A stretch of 64,000 nucleotides of DNA from Paenibacillus tyrphae (GCF_024158745.1 NZ_JAMZAW010000017.1:1-64000), one strand, 5' to 3'; shown: positions 16,110 to 25,581, counted from the stretch's first letter. Notes: generated from the letters alone by a model not told the origin. Translations and numbers: made by a program.

Positions 16110-17738
16110 ATGATCCACCTGAAAAACCGCAAGAAAAAAGAACAGGACGCCCCGGAACACCCGCTGCGGAAAGCGGAATACCGTTTTATCGACGAGTTGC
16201 GCTCCGTCCCTGTCTTTATGAGCATCGAAGACAACAAAAGCTATTTGGAGGAGCTGTTCAAGGACTGCTCCGATTTCGTCATTCGCGAGTTCCGCATCGA
16301 GCAAAGCTTGCCCGCGATTTTGTTTTTTGTCGACGGCATGGCTAAGACGGAGCTGGTGAACGAAACGATGAAGTCGCTGATGATTCTGGAAGGCGGAGAG
16401 GAGCTGATCGACAACATCTCCGATATGACGCTGCCCGTCTCCCAGATTCAGAAGGCGGACAATTATGCGGACATGCTGCTTTCCGTACTCGGCGGCGACA
16501 CGGGACTGATCGTCGAGCACAACAACAAGGCATTGCTGCTCGGCATGCGGGGGATGGAAAAAAGGTCCATCAATGAGCCCGATACCGAGTCGGTCGTACG
16601 CGGCCCTCGCGAGGGATTCGTGGAAAATATCCGGACGAACACGTCCATGATCCGCCGCAAGCTGAAAACGCCGCATTTAAAAATGAAACCGATGACGCTC
16701 GGACGCGAAAGCAACACCAATGTGGTCGTTACCTATCTGGACGATCTGGCGGACCCAAGCGTCGTCCATGAAGTGGTCGAGCGGCTGAAAAAAATAAAGA
16801 TCGATGCCGTCCTGGAATCGGGCTATATCGAAGAATTTATTCAAGATTCAACGTATTCGCCCTTTCCGCAGCTTCAATATACGGAGCGGCCGGATGTCGT
16901 CGCGGCCGCCCTGCTGCAGGGGCGCGTCGGCATTATGGTGGACGGAACGCCGTTTACCCTCATCGTGCCGTTCGTCTTCGCCGAAATCATGCAGGCCAGC
17001 GAGGATTACTACGAGCGGTACCAGGTGGCCACGCTGATCCGTTGGCTGCGGTATACGTTCATGGTGCTGTCGCTCCTGACGCCGGCCTTATACGTTGCTA
17101 TTACAACCTACCATCAGGACTTGCTCCCAACGTCTCTGCTGCTGTCGGTTGCCGCCGCCCGTGAAGCGATTCCGTTCCCGGCCGTCGTCGAAGCGCTGAT
17201 CATGGAAGTGACCTTCGAGGCGCTTCGGGAAGCGGGCATCCGGCTGCCTAAAGCGATCGGGTCGGCGGTCAGTATTCTGGGCGCGCTCGTTGTCGGACAG
17301 TCGGCGGTGCAGGCAGGCATCGTATCGGCGCCGATGGTGATCGTCGTATCGCTCACCGGGATCGCCTCGTTCACGATCCCGCGGTTTAACGGAGCGATCG
17401 CGATACGGATGCTGCGTTTTCCGATTCTGATCGCCGCTTCGCTGTTCGGGATGTTCGGCATCTTGATTACGATCATGCTGATCATGGGACACCTGGCCAA
17501 CCTCCGCTCCTTCGGCGTTCCTTATTTATCGCCGATCGGACCGCTATCCTCCGGCGATCTGAAGGATATTCTCTTCCGCGCGCCTTGGTGGGCAATGGGA
17601 AAACGTCCTTCCTTTATGCCCCTGCAGGACAGCAAGAGGTTAGACGATGCGCTGCCGCAGGAAATTACGGAGCAATCCGGCCAGCGGGGCAAAACCATCG
17701 ACCATGCGATAGAGGAAGGAAAGGAGCCTGTGGAATGA
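16110..17738 (+). CDS. Spore germination protein, GerA-type A subunit
   Basis: GerA-family A subunits sit in the spore inner membrane and form part of the nutrient germinant receptor. The 542-residue protein has the long hydrophilic N-terminal domain (RFIDELRSVPVFMS, VEGYIEEFIQDS-like region) and a C-terminal part with several helices containing PFPAVVEALIMEVTFEALREAG. ATG at 16110 follows GGAAGGAG. Its stop overlaps the next gene as ATGA. It begins a four-gene operon A-C-D-B. Confidence 0.92.
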   Translation: MIHLKNRKKKEQDAPEHPLRKAEYRFIDELRSVPVFMSIEDNKSYLEELFKDCSDFVIREFRIEQSLPAILFFVDGMAKTELVNETMKSLMILEGGEELIDNISDMTLPVSQIQKADNYADMLLSVLGGDTGLIVEHNNKALLLGMRGMEKRSINEPDTESVVRGPREGFVENIRTNTSMIRRKLKTPHLKMKPMTLGRESNTNVVVTYLDDLADPSVVHEVVERLKKIKIDAVLESGYIEEFIQDSTYSPFPQLQYTERPDVVAAALLQGRVGIMVDGTPFTLIVPFVFAEIMQASEDYYERYQVATLIRWLRYTFMVLSLLTPALYVAITTYHQDLLPTSLLLSVAAAREAIPFPAVVEALIMEVTFEALREAGIRLPKAIGSAVSILGALVVGQSAVQAGIVSAPMVIVVSLTGIASFTIPRFNGAIAIRMLRFPILIAASLFGMFGILITIMLIMGHLANLRSFGVPYLSPIGPLSSGDLKDILFRAPWWAMGKRPSFMPLQDSKRLDDALPQEITEQSGQRGKTIDHAIEEGKEPVE

Positions 17739-18916
17739 GATCGCGCCGGACCCGCCTATCCCTCGTTCTGCTCTCCCTGCTCTGCCTAACCGGGTGCTGG
17801 GACCGGGTGGAAATAAACGATAATGCCTTTATTTTAACGACCGCGGTGGATGTGGAGCCAGACGGCAAGATCCGGTACAGCGTGCTGCTGCCGCTCCCCG
17901 GCAATATGGGCGGAGCCTCCGGGGGCGGAGGCGGAACGGCCGGAACCAAAAGCTACTACATCGATTCCGAAATCGGCACCACGTTTCGGGAGGCGCAGGC
18001 CCGGCTGCAGCGGCGGATGTCCCGCCGCATGTTTTTCGCGCACCGCAGAACCTTGCTGATCGGCGAGGATTTTGCCAAACGAGGGATCCGGAACGTCTTC
18101 GATACGACGCCCCGCTCTCCGGAAAGCCGGATGACGCTTTATATGGTCGTCACCAAAGGAAAGGCTTACAAGCTGCTGCAAGCAACGCCACAGTTCGAGC
18201 GTTTCCCGTCAGAAGCGATCCGGGAGCTTGTGAAGGCCCGGAACGTCATCCCTATCAACATGAAACAAGTCGCCCTCTCGCTCAGCAGCCCCGGCAGCGA
18301 TGCCGTAACAGTCTACATGGGCGTGAAAGAATCGGAGAAAAACTCCAACAACACGAAGAAATCGAAGGAAATCGAGTTCCTCGGCTATGCGCAATTTCGC
18401 GATGACAAAATGACCGGCGTGTTTGAGAATGCGGAGGCAAGCGGGCTCGCCTGGCTGAAAAGTATGCCTGTACAAGCAACCGCTATCGTAAAAATCGAAG
18501 ACCGGTATACGATTACGCTGAGCATCTTCGATTCAAAATGCCAGATTCGTGCCCATACGGTACGCGGGAAGCTCCGGTTTGACATCCGCACGGAAGCCAA
18601 GGCCAAAGTAACCGAAATCTTGGGTATGTACGACCTCAGCCAAACCGGCAAGGTCCAAAAAGTGGAGGAAGCGATGAACCGTTACATCGAACAAGCGATG
18701 CGGAAAGCGATCCGCAAAATGATCGGCAATCGCACCGATTCCGCACAATTCGGATCGTACTTGTGGCGGGAGCATCCGGGGCTCTGGGAGAAGAAATACG
18801 CATCGCGCTGGCCGGCTGGGATGAAGGACGCCGATTTCCGCATACAGGTAAAAAGCGTGCTTACGGAAACAGGCCTGATCTTCGAAAACGTAACGAAAGC
18901 GGAGCGTACCCGATGA
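17735..18916 (+). CDS. Spore germination lipoprotein, GerC-type subunit
   Basis: The C subunit of Ger receptors is a lipoprotein anchored to the inner spore membrane. Here a signal peptide ends in LCLTGC with the lipidated cysteine at residue 21, followed by the family start WDRVEINDNAFILTTAVD and a conserved C-terminal domain (YIEQAMRKAIRKM, FRIQVKSVLTETGL). It has 393 residues and starts four bases inside the A-subunit gene, with GGAAAGGAG upstream. A glycine-rich insertion (GGASGGGGGTAG) is present near residue 55. Confidence 0.92.
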   Translation: MRSRRTRLSLVLLSLLCLTGCWDRVEINDNAFILTTAVDVEPDGKIRYSVLLPLPGNMGGASGGGGGTAGTKSYYIDSEIGTTFREAQARLQRRMSRRMFFAHRRTLLIGEDFAKRGIRNVFDTTPRSPESRMTLYMVVTKGKAYKLLQATPQFERFPSEAIRELVKARNVIPINMKQVALSLSSPGSDAVTVYMGVKESEKNSNNTKKSKEIEFLGYAQFRDDKMTGVFENAEASGLAWLKSMPVQATAIVKIEDRYTITLSIFDSKCQIRAHTVRGKLRFDIRTEAKAKVTEILGMYDLSQTGKVQKVEEAMNRYIEQAMRKAIRKMIGNRTDSAQFGSYLWREHPGLWEKKYASRWPAGMKDADFRIQVKSVLTETGLIFENVTKAERTR

Positions 18917-19146
18917 ACTCCCAGTTTCTTGTATGGTTTATGGTGCTGATGGCGCTTCATTTATTTTTGAACTTGAAGCATTGGGCGAGACAGCCGAAGG
19001 CAACGGCACGGCTGTATATATTCATTACGCTTGTGACGCTGGGTCTCTTTCTCTGCGTGGCGTCGGGCTATCAGCCCCCGATGCCGACACGTTTTTTTAT
19101 CGACCGGGTATCGCCGTGGGTTTTCTCAATTATCCATCCTCAGTAA
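18913..19146 (+). CDS. Small membrane protein of the Ger operon (D-subunit-like)
   Basis: A 77-residue protein with two predicted membrane helices (FLVWFMVLMALHLFLNL and LYIFITLVTLGLFLCVAS). Small two-helix D subunits occur in several GerA-type operons and modulate receptor function; position and size fit. The ATG overlaps the GerC stop as ATGA. Assignment rests on topology and location rather than a strong motif. Confidence 0.75.
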   Translation: MNSQFLVWFMVLMALHLFLNLKHWARQPKATARLYIFITLVTLGLFLCVASGYQPPMPTRFFIDRVSPWVFSIIHPQ

Positions 19147-19176
19147 ACGAAACGATGGAGGAAAGCGGGTGAACGC

Positions 19177-20610
19177 ATGCCTGTCAACACGCAAGTCATT
19201 AACCAAAGACAGCTCGCCTGGCTGGTGGGATCGCTGCTGATCGGCGGCGGGCTGCTTAGCATCCAGCATGATCTGGTCCGGATCGCGCATATGGATACCT
19301 GGTTCGTCTATTTGCTGCCCACCGTTTATATCCTTTTCATCGCATACGTATTTACACAGCTCAGTATGCGGCTTCCGGGAAAGCATCTTTTCGAGATCAA
19401 CTTTATTTTGTTTGGCCGCTGGTTCGGCATGCTCGCGAACATGGTGCTGCTGATCCATCTATGGTTCATCCTTCTGCGCGATCTGCGGATGTTGGGCAAA
19501 TTTATCGGCACGCTTCTTCTCCCGAACACCCCCGAGGAAATGCTCGTTCTGCTCCTCGTCGTCATGCTTATGTTTTACGGCCGGACTAGTGCCGAAGTAA
19601 TTTCCCGGGTCAACGACTTGTTTTTTCCCGTGTTCTTCGCGCTCACGTTAATGCTGCCGTTCCTGTTGTCCAACGAAATGAGCTTCCGTTTACTGCAGCC
19701 GATCCTGACGACTCCGCCTAAGCAGCTCGGATACGCAGGCCTGCTCAGTATCGGCTGGTACGGGGATATCATCATTGCAGGGGCGTTTTTGCATATGATC
19801 TGGAATTCCAGACAGATTCACTCCGCCCTTCGGCACGGTTCGCTGATGGCTACGGCGCTGCTGTCGCTTCTCCTCCTTATGGAAGTGGCCGTCCTCGGGC
19901 CGAACATTCCCGGCAACCTGATTTACCCGGATTACAGCTTGGTGCAGCACATTCAAATTACAGACTTTTTGGACCGGATGGATTTGCTTATTCTGAGCAT
20001 CTGGTTCCCGATTATCGTCTGCAAGATAATTTTCATTTATCTCGCCTTCCTGATCGGGATCACCAGTCTGATCCGGCAAAGGGACTACACGCTTATCAAT
20101 TCCCCGGTCGGCCTGTTTTTGCTGCTGACCACGATTCTCGCCTTCAAGAGCACGCCGGAGGTATTCAGCTTCGGCAATTACAGCTCGCCCGTGCTTGTGC
20201 TCGGCTATCAGCCGGTACTGCTGGCGGCTATGCTGCTGCTCATGCGAAAATTCCCGAAACGAAGCCCCGAGCACCATGGGGAGGGATCTTCTTCGGGAAA
20301 GACGCAGGGACATGACCGAAACGGGATGTCCAAAGGGGGAAAGCACCACCCGGGGAAACAGTTCGGCTCGCGTCTGGGCGCGATATCGGGACGCACCTGG
20401 CTGCGGGCCGGCAACGTGCTGATCGCTCTCGGATTTGTTTTCGTCGGCGCGGGCCTTAGCTTCAGCCGGAGCTATGCGCTCATCGGCAAGCTGGCCGGCT
20501 TCGGCTATGCATTGGTCCTCGCGTTATTGCTGTTCGTCTCGCACATGGAGATGCGGAAAGCCAAGGACCTCGCAGCGAGGAGCTCCCCCAATTCGGCGCA
20601 GACGTCATGA
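19177..20610 (+). CDS. Spore germination permease-like B subunit with C-terminal extension
   Basis: GerB-type proteins resemble APC transporters and carry the germinant-binding pocket. This 477-residue protein shows the usual N-terminus (INQRQLAWLVGSLLIGGG) and about ten helices. Past residue ~365 it has an unusual extension: a hydrophilic loop rich in His, Gly, Lys and Ser, then two further hydrophobic segments (LRAGNVLIALGFVFVGAGL and LAGFGYALVLALLLFVS). Typical B subunits end near residue 365. The open frame continues without a stop, so a sequencing error is not required. Confidence 0.88.
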   Translation: MPVNTQVINQRQLAWLVGSLLIGGGLLSIQHDLVRIAHMDTWFVYLLPTVYILFIAYVFTQLSMRLPGKHLFEINFILFGRWFGMLANMVLLIHLWFILLRDLRMLGKFIGTLLLPNTPEEMLVLLLVVMLMFYGRTSAEVISRVNDLFFPVFFALTLMLPFLLSNEMSFRLLQPILTTPPKQLGYAGLLSIGWYGDIIIAGAFLHMIWNSRQIHSALRHGSLMATALLSLLLLMEVAVLGPNIPGNLIYPDYSLVQHIQITDFLDRMDLLILSIWFPIIVCKIIFIYLAFLIGITSLIRQRDYTLINSPVGLFLLLTTILAFKSTPEVFSFGNYSSPVLVLGYQPVLLAAMLLLMRKFPKRSPEHHGEGSSSGKTQGHDRNGMSKGGKHHPGKQFGSRLGAISGRTWLRAGNVLIALGFVFVGAGLSFSRSYALIGKLAGFGYALVLALLLFVSHMEMRKAKDLAARSSPNSAQTS

Positions 20611-20985
20611 CTGGGCAAACTCGATCCAAACGATCCGGCTCAAGGGGATGAGAACGACCAGTTCTTCCTCTTCTCCAGCCCGGTTTACAAGCAGCTCGAT
20701 AAAATCGGTCCCGGTACGGAGCAGAACCGCCTCGAATGTGTCCGCATACGCTGTCTGGACGTTTACGAGGGGGCCCGCCCCCTTCTTCCGGACATCAAAA
20801 AGGACGATTTCCTGCATAGAGGCGGGCACGAAGTAGCGCTCATCCACTTGGATAAACCGTTTGCCGACCTGATTCAGCACGCCCGCTCCGCTGTCGAAGC
20901 CTTCGGCCAGCAGAGCGATATCCCGCTTCAGATGAAGCGTCAGACGTTCCAGCAGATCCATCCGGGTTGTATGTAAAAATGACAA
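20605..20985 (-). CDS. Hypothetical protein, possible spore-coat-like beta-rich protein
   Basis: Read from a TTG with GGAGGG seven bases upstream, the protein has 126 residues. It has two similar-looking strands of short beta-type motifs (RDIALLAEGFDSGAGVL, QVDERYFVPASMQEIVLF) reminiscent of small Sm-like or coat proteins of spore formers, but I do not recognise a named family. A longer frame reaching the M23 gene is open but has no better start. It is tail-to-tail with gerB, overlapping it by six bases. Confidence 0.65.
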   Translation of the reverse strand: MSFLHTTRMDLLERLTLHLKRDIALLAEGFDSGAGVLNQVGKRFIQVDERYFVPASMQEIVLFDVRKKGAGPLVNVQTAYADTFEAVLLRTGTDFIELLVNRAGEEEELVVLIPLSRIVWIEFAQS

Positions 20986-21111
20986 GCGAATCCCTCCATC
21001 ATATACCAAACTTTTGCTATTAGGTATGTGTATGAGAAAGGAAGACATTTCTTGACCGGCCTCGCCGAATAACAGCCTCGGACTGAATCTGATCCACCGA
21101 AAGGAGCCGTC

Positions 21112-22122
21112 ATGAAGTTCACGTGGTTTCAAAACAAGCTGACGTTCGTCATCATTCCCGAGGCGAACGGAAGCGTGGTTCGCCTCAAGCTGTCCCGCGC
21201 CGCCCTATGGTGTGCAGCCTCTCTTATGCTGCTGCTGTTCGGGACGACCTGCATTCTCTCTGTTCGCAGCCTGCACTCCACGGTTTCCGTTTCGCTGAAA
21301 TCGGTGGAGATGAAAGGGCGGACGGCGCAGTTGGAGCAAGATTTACACCGTAAAAACGCAGCCATCGAACAGTTGCAGAACGATATTTATGCGCTTTCGA
21401 AGCAAGCCGCGGAAGTCCGGAGCCAAATGGAGCGGATGAAGCGGCTCGAACAGGATTTGCACAAGCTGGCTCCCGGCAGCGTCGAGCGCCGGAAAGCCGG
21501 CGGGCAGCCGGTATCCGCAGCCGTCTCTGCCGGCGCAGGGGGGATGGGCGGCGAAGCGTTCCCCGTTACCGAGGAGCAGACGCACGAGCTGGCCGCGGCG
21601 ACGGGGGCCCGTTACACGGCGCTGCACACCGAGATAAAGGAGCTCGCCTCCCGGCTCGGCCAAACGAAGCGGCAGCTTCAAGAGAAGCAGGAGCGACGTC
21701 AGCGCACACCCGATATATGGCCTACGCTATCTAAGGTCATTACCTCCCCTTACGGCTACCGCAAAGACCCGTTTACGAAAAAGCTCAGCTTCCATCGCGG
21801 CATCGACATTGCGGGGAAGCTGGGCGATCCGGTCTATGCGGTTGCGAGCGGCGTCGTCCACTCGGTCGCCTATGACAAGCTGCACGGACATAACGTCGTG
21901 ATCGAGCACGATCAAGGGCTGCGGACGTGGTACATGCATCTGAACAGCACACAGGTGAGTCGGGGCGATAAGGTCGATAAAGGACAGGCGATCGGTCAAC
22001 TGGGAACAACCGGCCGCAGCACCGGACCCCACCTTCACTACGAGGTGATGCTTAGCGGCAAGAGCACCGATCCCGCCCCCTATATGCCCAGCAATAATCG
22101 AAAAAAGGAGAGGAACAAGTAA
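21112..22122 (+). CDS. M23 (LytM) peptidoglycan endopeptidase, membrane-anchored
   Basis: A 336-residue protein: short cytoplasmic N-terminus, membrane helix near 30-50, coiled coil near 70-120, a Gly/Ala-rich linker, a second coiled coil near 160-195, then a LytM domain. Zinc ligands are H228 and D232 (HRGID) and H309 in HLHYE, with H307 preceding. Such enzymes cleave peptide cross-links in peptidoglycan. It overlaps the bactofilin gene by one base (TAATG), so both are probably coupled. Confidence 0.92.
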   Translation: MKFTWFQNKLTFVIIPEANGSVVRLKLSRAALWCAASLMLLLFGTTCILSVRSLHSTVSVSLKSVEMKGRTAQLEQDLHRKNAAIEQLQNDIYALSKQAAEVRSQMERMKRLEQDLHKLAPGSVERRKAGGQPVSAAVSAGAGGMGGEAFPVTEEQTHELAAATGARYTALHTEIKELASRLGQTKRQLQEKQERRQRTPDIWPTLSKVITSPYGYRKDPFTKKLSFHRGIDIAGKLGDPVYAVASGVVHSVAYDKLHGHNVVIEHDQGLRTWYMHLNSTQVSRGDKVDKGQAIGQLGTTGRSTGPHLHYEVMLSGKSTDPAPYMPSNNRKKERNK

Positions 22123-22523
22123 TGTTTCGAATGAACGGTTGGCGAAGCCGGTCTTCTCGTTCCGGGCGCTCCGTCTCGCTGATCGGCGAAGGAAGCGTCC
22201 TCGAAGGAGCGTTCCGCTCGGAAGCCGACGTGCGCATCGAAGGCGAGTTTCAAGGCGTGCTTCAAGCCGCTGGCGAGGTGGCGGTCGGAGAGAAAGGGAT
22301 CGTCCGCTCCACCGATCTGCGCGCCCGCGATGTGGTCATCGCCGGAAGGCTTGATGGGCGCGTAGAGGCGGAGGGGATCGTCCGCATCACCCCGACGGGC
22401 CGTCTGGTCGGCACCGTCCGCGCCGCCACGCTTATTATCGAGCCCGGGGCCGTGTTCCAAGGCCAGAGCGAGATGGGCCATGCCGCGCAGGAGGATGCGT
22501 CTCTTGTCATAGCCATGCTATAA
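22122..22523 (+). CDS. Bactofilin (polymer-forming cytoskeletal protein)
   Basis: A 133-residue protein made of the repetitive beta-helix pattern of bactofilins (LIGEGSVLEGAFRSEADVRIEGEFQG, then VAVGEKGIV, VVIAGRLDG). Bactofilins self-assemble into membrane-associated filaments and in several bacteria localise M23 peptidases to shape cells. Start overlaps the peptidase stop, with AAAAAAGGAG upstream. Flanking disordered ends are short. Its role with the M23 partner is inferred from this pairing. Confidence 0.9.
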   Translation: MFRMNGWRSRSSRSGRSVSLIGEGSVLEGAFRSEADVRIEGEFQGVLQAAGEVAVGEKGIVRSTDLRARDVVIAGRLDGRVEAEGIVRITPTGRLVGTVRAATLIIEPGAVFQGQSEMGHAAQEDASLVIAML

Positions 22524-22615
22524 TGAAGAGAAAAGCTTTTGTTGTTAGGGTTGATTGCCTTCGTTCAGGCCGCGTCCGGCCTGCGAGAAAAAAGGCTCGC
22601 CTTCACTCAGACACG

Positions 22616-22666
22616 TTTTTCACGAATCCTTGGATTCCATATTAAGCAGATGGGATTCGTGAAAAA
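22616..22666. repeat. 14-bp perfect inverted repeat upstream of the HAD gene
   Basis: TTTTTCACGAATCC (22616-22629) and GGATTCGTGAAAAA (22653-22666) are exact complements around a 23-base loop. No T-run follows in either direction, so it is not a classical terminator. It lies in the 240-base gap between bactofilin and the HAD gene; the rest of that gap shows no gene. Confidence 0.65.
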
Positions 22667-22766
22667 AACTCGCGGCGATCCTTTTTTCTCTCCGGCCTCT
22701 TGGCCTATCAAGAACAAGGCATTCAAAAAAACAACAAAAAGCTTAGAGAGAGTAGGAGAAATTGCT

Positions 22767-23525
22767 ATGACGAAAGAACAACAAACGATACTGTTTGATA
22801 TGGACGATACGCTTCTGTATTGCAACAAATTTTTCGATATGGTAATCGACCAATTCGCGGACCAAATGGAGGCGTGGTTTCACGGCTACCACCTGTCCAT
22901 CGAGGAAATCAAGAAAAAACAATCGGAAATCGATTTGGAGCGGGTGCTTGTCAGCGGCTTTGCCCCGGACCACTTCCCCCAATCGTTCGTCGATACGTAC
23001 GAATATTACACTGATTTGACCGGCCGGAAAAAAAATGACGCGGAAGTCAGACGGCTGATCGAGCTCGGCGCCTCCGTCTACGGTCACAGCATCGAGCCTT
23101 ATCCTTACATGGAAGAGACGCTCCGCATGCTCCAGAAGGACGGCCATACGCTTCATTTGTATACCGGAGGGGACCCTACGGTTCAGATGCGCAAGGTGAA
23201 AGAAGCGGAACTGGAACGATTCTTCGGCAACCGAATCTATGTCACGCGCCATAAAAACGCCGAATACCTCGACGGGCTCATCCGCGCGAACGGCTTCGAC
23301 CGGAACAACACCTGGATGATCGGCAATTCGCTTCGCACCGATATTATTCCGGCGCTCAAGGCGGGCATTCACGCCATTTTCATGCCTGCCGAGCTGGAGT
23401 GGGCCTACAATCAAGTCGAAGTGAACGTAGAGCCGTCCGGCGCCTATTTCACGCTGTCTTCCTTGCGGTACATCCCCGAAACGATTCGCGACTATACGGC
23501 CGCGAAAATCGCCGCGGGCTCCTGA
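22767..23525 (+). CDS. HAD-superfamily hydrolase
   Basis: A 252-residue hydrolase with the nucleophile motif FDMDDTLLY (DxD) at the N-terminus, a helical cap with KKKQSEIDLERVL, motif II in LHLYTGGD and the acidic motif in MIGNSLRTDIIPA. Substrate is unknown, probably a small phosphorylated metabolite. ATG follows GTAGGAGAAA. The frame is open for 76 further codons upstream, but that segment contains the inverted repeat and lacks a start with a ribosome site. Confidence 0.88.
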   Translation: MTKEQQTILFDMDDTLLYCNKFFDMVIDQFADQMEAWFHGYHLSIEEIKKKQSEIDLERVLVSGFAPDHFPQSFVDTYEYYTDLTGRKKNDAEVRRLIELGASVYGHSIEPYPYMEETLRMLQKDGHTLHLYTGGDPTVQMRKVKEAELERFFGNRIYVTRHKNAEYLDGLIRANGFDRNNTWMIGNSLRTDIIPALKAGIHAIFMPAELEWAYNQVEVNVEPSGAYFTLSSLRYIPETIRDYTAAKIAAGS

Positions 23526-23627
23526 CCGCCGCCGAATACCGGGCCGGAGGCCCGCACGCTCGTCCCGCTCGTCCCGAGCCTGCGCATGATTTGCCGGGGA
23601 ACCCCATACAATGTTGGGGAAAGGGTG

Positions 23628-25547
23628 ATGAGTATGAGCAGCCTCCACCGGATCGTCGAAATCGCCACCGATCGTTTGATGCAGATGCTGCTGACGCGGC
23701 AATCGCAGGACGGGACGTGGCGTTTTTGCTTTGAAAACGGAATCTTGACGGACAGTTATCTGATTCTGTTGTTAAGCTCGTTAAACGTAAAGGACGAAAA
23801 CCTTGTACGGCGTTTAGCAAACCGGATTTTATCGAAGCAGGAAGCGAACGGCGCGTGGAAATGGTTTTACGACGACGGGGACGGGCATTTGTCGGCGACG
23901 GTTGAGGCTTATGCGGCGCTGCGGTATGCCGGACTGCCTGCTTCCGACGAGGCGATGACGCGGGCGAGACGGTTTATTTTATCCAAGGGAGGCCTGCGGA
24001 ATGTCAGCGGCTTGTTGACCAAGGTGATGCTGGCTGTCATCGGTCAGTACCCTTGGCCGCGGCCGTTCCCCTTTCCGCCTGAATTGCTGCTGCTTCCCCG
24101 GTCGTTGCCGCTGAGCTTTTATCGCTTTTCCAATTACGCGCGCGTGCATCTGGCGCCCGTTGCGATATTGGGCGTCCGGCAGTTTACGGTCAAAACGGCG
24201 GGGACGCCCGACTTGTCCGAGCTGCTGCCGGCCCGTGAGCGCTGGTCGGCGCATGCCGAGGGAAGGGAGATCGGAGAAGACCGGCGCCTCTCCGGCTGGT
24301 GGAACGACATTCAACGCGCTCTGCATAAGCTGCCTTACCTGCCGCAGGAGCTCCGCCGGTTGGCACTCCGGCATGCCGAGCGCTATATGCTTGAGCGGAT
24401 CGAACCGAACGGGACACTATACAGCTATGCTTCCTGTACGTACCTGATGGTGTACGCGCTGCTGGCGCTCGGGTACGACGAGCGGCATCCCGTCATCGTA
24501 AGAGCGGTACAAGGGCTGATCTCGCTCGCCTGCGAACCCGAAGGGCAGCTTCACATTCAAAACTCGCCCTCCACCGTCTGGGATACGGCGCTCCTCATCC
24601 ATGCGCTTCAGGAAGCGGGGCTGCCGGCCTCGCACCCGGCGATCCGACGGGCGGACGCCTACCTGCTCTCGCGCCAGCACACGAAGCTCGGCGATTGGAG
24701 CACCGATGTCGAGAACCCCGTTCCCGGCGGCTGGGGCTTCTCCGACGTCAACACGATCGTGCCGGACGTGGATGATACGACCGCCGCGCTGCGAGCGCTG
24801 CGCCGAAGTCCGGGGCGGCCCGAGGCCGGGTATGGCGAAGCAAGAAGCCGCGGCCTTCATTGGGTGCTGTCGCTGCAGAATGACGACGGCGGCTGGCCGG
24901 CCTTCGAGCGGGGCAAAAATTCCCCGCTGCTCGCCGCCCTGCCCGTCGACGGCGCAGAGGCGGCGGCGCTCGACGCTTCAGCTGCGGACCTGACCGGGCG
25001 CACGCTGGAATATCTGGGCACATGGGCGGGTCTCCGCCAAGAGCAGCCGTTCATCCGGCGCGCCGTACAATGGCTGCTCGGCCGTCAGGAGCGGAACGGC
25101 TCCTGGTACGGCCGTTGGGGCATCTGCTACATTTACGGCACCTGGGCCGCCGTAACCGGGCTCACGGCCGCCGGGGTTCCGCCCGATCAACCGGAGCTGC
25201 AGCAAGCGGTGCGGTGGCTCGCCGGCATCCAAAACCCGGACGGCGGCTTCGGCGAATCGTGCCGCAGCGACCGGAACAAATTCTACATCCCGCTGGGCGC
25301 CAGCACGCCCTCGCAGACCGCCTGGGCGCTCGATGCGCTGATCGCCGTGCATCCGGCGCCGACCGACGCCATCAACCGGGCGGCACGTGCGCTGGCGGAC
25401 ATGCTGGAGGCCGGGGACGCCTCTTGGCCGGCCAAGTATCCTACCGGCTCGGCGCTGCCCGGCGATTTTTACGTACGCTATCACAGCTACAACCTGATCT
25501 GGCCGCTGCTGGCGCTGGCCCATTACAGGAAGAAATACGGGTCCTGA
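23628..25547 (+). CDS. shc: Squalene-hopene cyclase family terpene cyclase (sporulenol-type possible)
   Basis: A 639-residue class II triterpene cyclase. The catalytic acid motif DVDD is at residues 380-383 (VPDVDDTTAAL) and several QW-type repeats are visible (QSQDGTWRF, QNDDGGWPAFE, QERNGSWYGRWG, QNPDGGFGES). In Bacillus the family member SqhC makes sporulenes from tetraprenyl-curcumene; elsewhere it makes hopanoids. No squalene-synthesis genes are nearby, so the substrate cannot be decided. The start is weakly supported: ATG at 23628 or 23634 after GGGGAAAGGG. Confidence 0.92.
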   Translation: MSMSSLHRIVEIATDRLMQMLLTRQSQDGTWRFCFENGILTDSYLILLLSSLNVKDENLVRRLANRILSKQEANGAWKWFYDDGDGHLSATVEAYAALRYAGLPASDEAMTRARRFILSKGGLRNVSGLLTKVMLAVIGQYPWPRPFPFPPELLLLPRSLPLSFYRFSNYARVHLAPVAILGVRQFTVKTAGTPDLSELLPARERWSAHAEGREIGEDRRLSGWWNDIQRALHKLPYLPQELRRLALRHAERYMLERIEPNGTLYSYASCTYLMVYALLALGYDERHPVIVRAVQGLISLACEPEGQLHIQNSPSTVWDTALLIHALQEAGLPASHPAIRRADAYLLSRQHTKLGDWSTDVENPVPGGWGFSDVNTIVPDVDDTTAALRALRRSPGRPEAGYGEARSRGLHWVLSLQNDDGGWPAFERGKNSPLLAALPVDGAEAAALDASAADLTGRTLEYLGTWAGLRQEQPFIRRAVQWLLGRQERNGSWYGRWGICYIYGTWAAVTGLTAAGVPPDQPELQQAVRWLAGIQNPDGGFGESCRSDRNKFYIPLGASTPSQTAWALDALIAVHPAPTDAINRAARALADMLEAGDASWPAKYPTGSALPGDFYVRYHSYNLIWPLLALAHYRKKYGS

Positions 25548-25581
25548 CCGTACGAAAGCCAACGAACAGGAGACAACAATT

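Noticed and set aside
22539-22766. 76-codon N-terminal extension of the HAD hydrolase
   Set aside because: The segment contains the inverted repeat and basic low-quality sequence, while an ATG with a ribosome site lies exactly at the family N-terminus.
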